Shown piece by piece: positions 30,879-33,721 of a stretch of 33,721 nt of DNA (the stretch's first letter is position 1; each line of letters starts with the position of its first letter). Under the pieces are notes generated by a model, which was not told the DNA's origin, did no database searches, and worked only from the letters and a program-made list of their open reading frames with translations. The translations under genes and the position numbers were made by a program. The DNA comes from a virus: positions 1-33,721 of the IMG/VR virus record IMGVR_UViG_3300044949_002466; one strand, 5' to 3'.

Positions 30879-31043
30879 CTATTTGCGGGAGATGTTGCTG
30901 ATGAAATCGACGATCTTCTGCAGGGTCCGCTCCGGCTCGTCCCCGGGAATGACTGACGCCACGGCAATGGCGGCCGCCAGGACGGCCGTGAGGACGCCTA
31001 GGTAGCTTTGCCAATTAGTTAATAGGTGGGTGATTGGGTCCAT
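30879..31043 (-). CDS. Holin-like small membrane protein, 54 aa
   Basis: ATG 31043. MDPITHLLTNWQSYLGVLTA then AAAIAVASVIPG makes one hydrophobic span (about residues 14-32), followed by an amphipathic helix ERTLQKIVDFISNI and a basic end. It starts the block leading to spanins and endolysin, where a holin is expected. TGACAC-TTT-GTGTCA lies at its 5' side. A two-gene holin pair with the XhlA-like protein (31147-31377) is possible. Confidence 0.65.
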   Translation of the reverse strand: MDPITHLLTNWQSYLGVLTAVLAAAIAVASVIPGDEPERTLQKIVDFISNISRK

Positions 31044-31047
31044 ACGC

Positions 31048-31062
31048 TGACACTTTGTGTCA
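31048..31062. promoter_or_regulatory. TGACAC-TTT-GTGTCA palindrome before the holin-like gene
   Basis: A perfect 6-3-6 dyad lies five bases upstream of the ATG of the 54-residue gene. On the minus strand it also contains TTGACA. It could be an operator or an RNA hairpin masking translation. Confidence 0.55.
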
Positions 31063-31064
31063 AA

Positions 31065-31127
31065 GGCTACGGGCTATAGGCTACAGACTACAGGGATCCT
31101 GCAGCCTGTAGCCTATAGCCTGTAGTC
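31065..31127. repeat. Long imperfect inverted repeat with CTATAGGCTACAG arms
   Basis: GGCTATAGGCTACAG (31072-31086) pairs exactly with CTGTAGCCTATAGCC (31106-31120), and the arms extend to 20 of 23 positions. The inner loop also has CAGG-GAT-CCTG. It lies between the XhlA-like and holin-like genes. Terminator or mobile short-repeat origins are possible. The surrounding 103 bp hold no gene. Confidence 0.75.
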
Positions 31128-31146
31128 TTGCCGGCGTCGGCCGGCC

Positions 31147-31377
31147 CTAATGTCCCAGCAGGCGGTTGCGGACGATCTCCCAGGCGGCGGCCAGCACCCC
31201 AAAAACGATGGTGGAGACGAGCCAGACGCGGCCCTTGAGGCCGTGCGCTTCCTGCTCAATCCGGTCCATCTTGGTCTTGTGGTCGGTCAGGAGCTCTAGG
31301 ATGTAGGCTTGGCGGGTCTCCATGCGGGCCACCTTTTCGCGGATGTCGATGAGGACGGAATGGTCGTCAGCGCTCAC
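31147..31377 (-). CDS. XhlA-like membrane accessory protein, 76 aa
   Basis: GTG 31377 overlaps the upstream stop (GTGA). MSADDHSVLIDIREKVARME and EQEAHGLKGRVWLVSTIVFG: a charged coiled-coil (about 8-40) and a C-terminal membrane span (about 50-68), like XhlA/hemolysin-type accessory proteins encoded near phage lysis genes (family pattern from memory). It could help hold the holin or endolysin at the membrane. Not a confident family match. Confidence 0.7.
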   Translation of the reverse strand: MSADDHSVLIDIREKVARMETRQAYILELLTDHKTKMDRIEQEAHGLKGRVWLVSTIVFGVLAAAWEIVRNRLLGH

Positions 31378-31514
31378 ACTTCGCAGCTTTCTGCACCTTC
31401 ACAGATTCTAACGCATTCCGATCCGTCAGAATCGTAGAAGCGTTCGATATAGCCCTCCGCCTCCAGATATTCTAGGGCGGAGATAAAATCGCTGTATGTG
31501 TAGGCCGCGCTCAC
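31374..31514 (-). CDS. 46-residue acidic protein
   Basis: GTG 31514 overlaps the preceding stop (GTGA) and the stop overlaps the next start the same way. MSAAYTYSDFISALEYLEAE then GYIERFYDSDGSECVRICEG: a helix and short acidic strands with two Cys. The paired overlaps are the main support. No family recognised. Confidence 0.55.
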   Translation of the reverse strand: MSAAYTYSDFISALEYLEAEGYIERFYDSDGSECVRICEGAESCEV

Positions 31515-31588
31515 AAGCCGGAAGGCACACTCGGCGCGGAAAACACCACGCTATCGGCCTCATCGTTGGAAGTGGCGGAAAGGATCAT
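31511..31588 (-). CDS. Possible 25-residue peptide
   Basis: ATG 31588 overlaps the stop of the 78-residue gene as ATGA, and the stop overlaps the next GTG start. Its sequence MILSATSNDEADSVVFSAPS carries no clear feature. The four-base overlaps fit the local coupling pattern, but it may be only a translational linker. Confidence 0.4.
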   Translation of the reverse strand: MILSATSNDEADSVVFSAPSVPSGL

Positions 31589-31821
31589 GGCTGAACCCAT
31601 TGCCTCTCCACCCTGTCCTCAAACCAGACCAGCGTGTCCGTCCAGTTGCCTTCTGCTGGCTTCTCAATCTTGACCAGCGGAACGATCTGCGGGGCGACCC
31701 AATCGTCCCTATGCGGATAAGGACGAATGGAATCTTCCACCCGCAGGTTGCCTTCCTCATCCAAAAGAATAGAGCGAAGTTCCTTGGTTCCGTCAGCCCA
31801 GATAAGTCCAAAAGTCTTCAT
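31585..31821 (-). CDS. Small fibre-associated protein, 78 aa
   Basis: I chose ATG 31821, which overlaps the fibre stop as ATGA; a longer frame extends upstream. MKTFGLIWADGTKELRSILL, LRVEDSIRPYPHRDDW and IVPLVKIEKPAEGNWTDTLV: compact, with aromatic residues. Position straight after a tail fibre suggests a fibre chaperone or attachment partner. No family recognised. Confidence 0.65.
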   Translation of the reverse strand: MKTFGLIWADGTKELRSILLDEEGNLRVEDSIRPYPHRDDWVAPQIVPLVKIEKPAEGNWTDTLVWFEDRVERQWVQP

Positions 31822-32861
31822 GTTCCGTAATTCACCTCCACGGCATCCACGGACGCAACCCATCGCCATGTTTCGGAGGCGATGCCAGTTGGCTTGATGG
31901 AAATATAGTCCCCTGCATCCACGGTCGCCACGGCGAGGGTGGTGTTGGAAGCATTGTCAGTTCCGATGGTGACGGGCGCAAATACTTCCGAGCTAGTGCC
32001 ACCGACATTTTTGGCGGCGTATTGGCGTTCGTAGGTGGCAACTGCGGAGCCGTCTGATTTTACGCCAACCACTTTGATGTTACAGAAAATGACCCTGCCA
32101 CTTGGTATGGTAAGATAGGTGGCGCCTCCATCTAGCCCCATTTCCACGGCGGAGTTTGTGGTGGTTTTACAACGAAGAACAAATCTTGATCTTTGTGCAT
32201 CGCCAGCACTTGCGAAACTTCCAGCCGCATGGGCCTGCATCCCATATCTGTTTGCCGTTGCGCCCTCTCCTCCAAGGATTGAAGTATTCTTTGCGCTAAC
32301 CGTATTCGATCTTCCGCCAGATATTGCGGCCTGATCTGAACTCGCCGTGTTAAATATTCCTCCACAAATAGAACTATCTGCAAAACCTGATGTTATCTGA
32401 TTGCCATACCCGCCACCAATAAAGTGCCTTTGGCCTGTTGTAATCGCGTTCCCATTTCCTCCGACAACGCACCCCTGAGTGCAGTTTGCTCGATTACCAG
32501 CCCCTCCAACAATTACTGCCTCTTGCCCGCTTGCAACTTGATTAGCACTGCTTCTGATTGTTTGAAAATCAGTAGAGTTTGTCCCCCTTGCGTTTCCGCC
32601 AGAGCTTGTTGCGTCTGGCTTTTGAGCAAGAATTGATCCAGTTCCCTTTGGGCTTAATACAAGAGAAGAGTTTGTTTGGCTGTGATTATTGCGAATTGTT
32701 ACATTATTTTGAGTTGTAGTAGTTGCATCATCAATAAGTATGTCGGAATTTTGTAGCGTGGCCGCTCCCGTTCCGTCCGCACGGAGGATGGCGTTGTCGG
32801 TTGCCCCTGTGGAGCCTCCGATGCCTGCGCTCGCCCCGCCGCCGCCGAAGAAGCCGCCCAT
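31818..32861 (-). CDS. Tail fibre with YadA-head-like beta-roll repeats, 347 aa
   Basis: I chose ATG 32861, three bases after the preceding stop. GSTGATDNAILRADGTGAAT near residue 16 is a motif frequent in phage fibres. From about 110 to 215 runs a series of ~15-residue units with I/V-x-GG-x-x-N, such as VIVGGAGNRANCTQG and HFIGGGYGNQITSG, as in trimeric autotransporter heads (beta-roll). The end is beta-rich. It likely forms a trimer that binds host surface. Its DNA at 32380-32760 is AT-richer than neighbours. Confidence 0.8.
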   Translation of the reverse strand: MGGFFGGGGASAGIGGSTGATDNAILRADGTGAATLQNSDILIDDATTTTQNNVTIRNNHSQTNSSLVLSPKGTGSILAQKPDATSSGGNARGTNSTDFQTIRSSANQVASGQEAVIVGGAGNRANCTQGCVVGGNGNAITTGQRHFIGGGYGNQITSGFADSSICGGIFNTASSDQAAISGGRSNTVSAKNTSILGGEGATANRYGMQAHAAGSFASAGDAQRSRFVLRCKTTTNSAVEMGLDGGATYLTIPSGRVIFCNIKVVGVKSDGSAVATYERQYAAKNVGGTSSEVFAPVTIGTDNASNTTLAVATVDAGDYISIKPTGIASETWRWVASVDAVEVNYGT

Positions 32862-32863
32862 GG

Positions 32864-33721
32864 TTAGCCTTCCAAAATGGTGAAGGCCGCACCTGTCACG
32901 GCCCCTAGCCAATAAACTGCGCCCGTGGGACAGAAGGCATCGAAGGTCAGTCCGCCGCCAGCGGTTAGCTGGATGCCTTGCGTGGTGGTGGGGGAAAAGC
33001 CGATCCCGATGGTGACGGTTCCGGCCGAGATGTTTTGAGCCAGCAGATACTTGCGGGAAGTATTGGTCACGCATGAGGTCAACTGCGCCACCGATGCAGT
33101 CGTCACAGAGCCAAAGCGGGTGGTGAGTGCGCCGGAGGGGTTGTCTGCCGTCACCGTCCCGCTGATGGCGGGAAGCGAGCCGATGGTGACGGAGTTGGAG
33201 ACCGTAACGCTTGAAGCAATAAGCTGTGCTTTCCATGCTGGCCCGCCTTGCCCAACAAGCTCAGCAACACAAGTATTTCTATAATTTACATATTGGCCAT
33301 CAACATAGGAAATCCCCTTTATATCAACATTTATGGGACTTAGTGTGTAGCCTTGGGCAACATCAGTCGCGTTATATGCTCCCGCAAGTGCCGTAAATTT
33401 TACATTTGCCTTGGTGACGGTTGAGGAATTTACAATGGTAAGTGCGCCAGAATCATTCGCCGTCACCGTGCCGGAGATGGGGAGAGGATCTTCTTCCGTA
33501 ACTGGTTCAAATACAGATCCCTTATAATAGCCTATTTGAATGGCGTTGTTTGGCTGGCCGGGGCCGCCAGCCTCAAATTCATAATTTGCATTCGCCGTCA
33601 CCGTCCCCGCAATCGTCTGGGTGGAGGGAAAGTTGGAGATTGTGACGGAGCCGATGCTTAACGCCGGCATGGTGGTCACCGCCACGGATCCGCTCACCAC
33701 CTGGGTGGCCGGAAAGTTTGA
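32864..33721 (-). CDS. Tail-fibre-like protein, C-terminal part (starts at 310)
   Basis: Continuation of the gene whose N-terminus is at 1-310. The right end (33595-33721) repeats 1-127, and the frame is unbroken across the join, giving a 346-residue protein. Includes VSGSVAVTTMPALSIGS, FEAGGPGQPNNAIQIGYYKG, and SGTVTADNPSGALTTRFGSV, all beta-rich. The last part (TVTIGIGFSPTTTQGIQLTA) may be a fibre tip. 33220-33560 is AT-richer than flanks. Confidence 0.85.
   Translation of the reverse strand, partial: SNFPATQVVSGSVAVTTMPALSIGSVTISNFPSTQTIAGTVTANANYEFEAGGPGQPNNAIQIGYYKGSVFEPVTEEDPLPISGTVTANDSGALTIVNSSTVTKANVKFTALAGAYNATDVAQGYTLSPINVDIKGISYVDGQYVNYRNTCVAELVGQGGPAWKAQLIASSVTVSNSVTIGSLPAISGTVTADNPSGALTTRFGSVTTASVAQLTSCVTNTSRKYLLAQNISAGTVTIGIGFSPTTTQGIQLTAGGGLTFDAFCPTGAVYWLGAVTGAAFTILEG
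33595..33721. repeat. Right copy of 127-bp exact terminal repeat
   Basis: Exact copy of bases 1-127. Merging the two copies joins the minus-strand fibre fragment at 32864-33721 with the fragment at 1-310 in the same frame. Confidence 0.95.

Noticed and set aside
1-33721. CRISPR array, insertion sequence or ribosomal RNA
   Set aside because: No regular repeat-spacer pattern, transposase motif or rRNA segment was seen.

Overview
The window looks like one complete temperate phage genome, linearised inside a tail-fibre gene. The first 127 bases (1-127) recur exactly as the last 127 (33595-33721), so the molecule closes into a circle of about 33,594 bp. The morphogenesis genes follow a lambda/siphovirus plan: GpA-type terminase, gpW-position joiner, lambda-type portal, prohead protease with scaffold-like tail, coat, connectors, short tape measure and tail fibres. 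A tyrosine recombinase sits beside a tRNA 3'-end fragment that marks the likely attP. The host is not identifiable from the sequence. A lipoprotein in the lysis block and a periplasmic-type exported protein suggest a Gram-negative-like envelope. The DNA is mostly GC-rich, with AT-richer patches inside tail-fibre genes.

Layout. Almost everything is on the minus strand. Late genes run from the small terminase (20619) down through terminase, joiner, portal, protease and coat. Next comes a four-gene sugar cassette (10059-14336: two glycosyltransferases, an FkbM-like methyltransferase and a GDP-mannose 3,5-epimerase). Connectors, tail genes and fibres follow, crossing the 1/33594 junction. The run continues through a chain of tiny overlapping genes and a lysis block (holin-like peptide, spanin-like pair, M15 peptidase) to a metallophosphoesterase and a small HTH protein ending at 28474. 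The early replication block (26188 down to 20943) holds many small, stop/start-coupled genes, a DnaA-domain-IV-like HTH protein, a TOPRIM primase and a P-loop helicase. It ends at a cluster of CATGGTC/GACCATG repeats (20727-20999) that may be an origin or a terminase-binding site.

Only three genes are on the plus strand: integrase (26384-27532), a ribbon-helix-helix (RHH) protein (27857-28066) and an exported protein coupled to it (28063-28506). Opposite the plus RHH gene lies a second, paralogous RHH gene (27584-27745, minus), coupled to an excisionase-like HTH gene that overlaps the integrase 3' end in antisense.

The most interesting feature is this control region. Both divergent RHH genes have a candidate promoter with a 17-bp spacer. 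Each spacer begins with TGCGYR and ends with TGCGCA, 11 bp apart, and each -10 lies six bases before the start codon, so both mRNAs would be leaderless. I read this as a symmetric lysogeny/lysis switch built from two RHH paralogues. The leftward transcript would make the Cro/Xis-like proteins, run antisense to int and could enter the replication genes. The rightward one would make the partner RHH and an exported lysogenic-conversion candidate. This model is inference; the sequence elements are directly visible.
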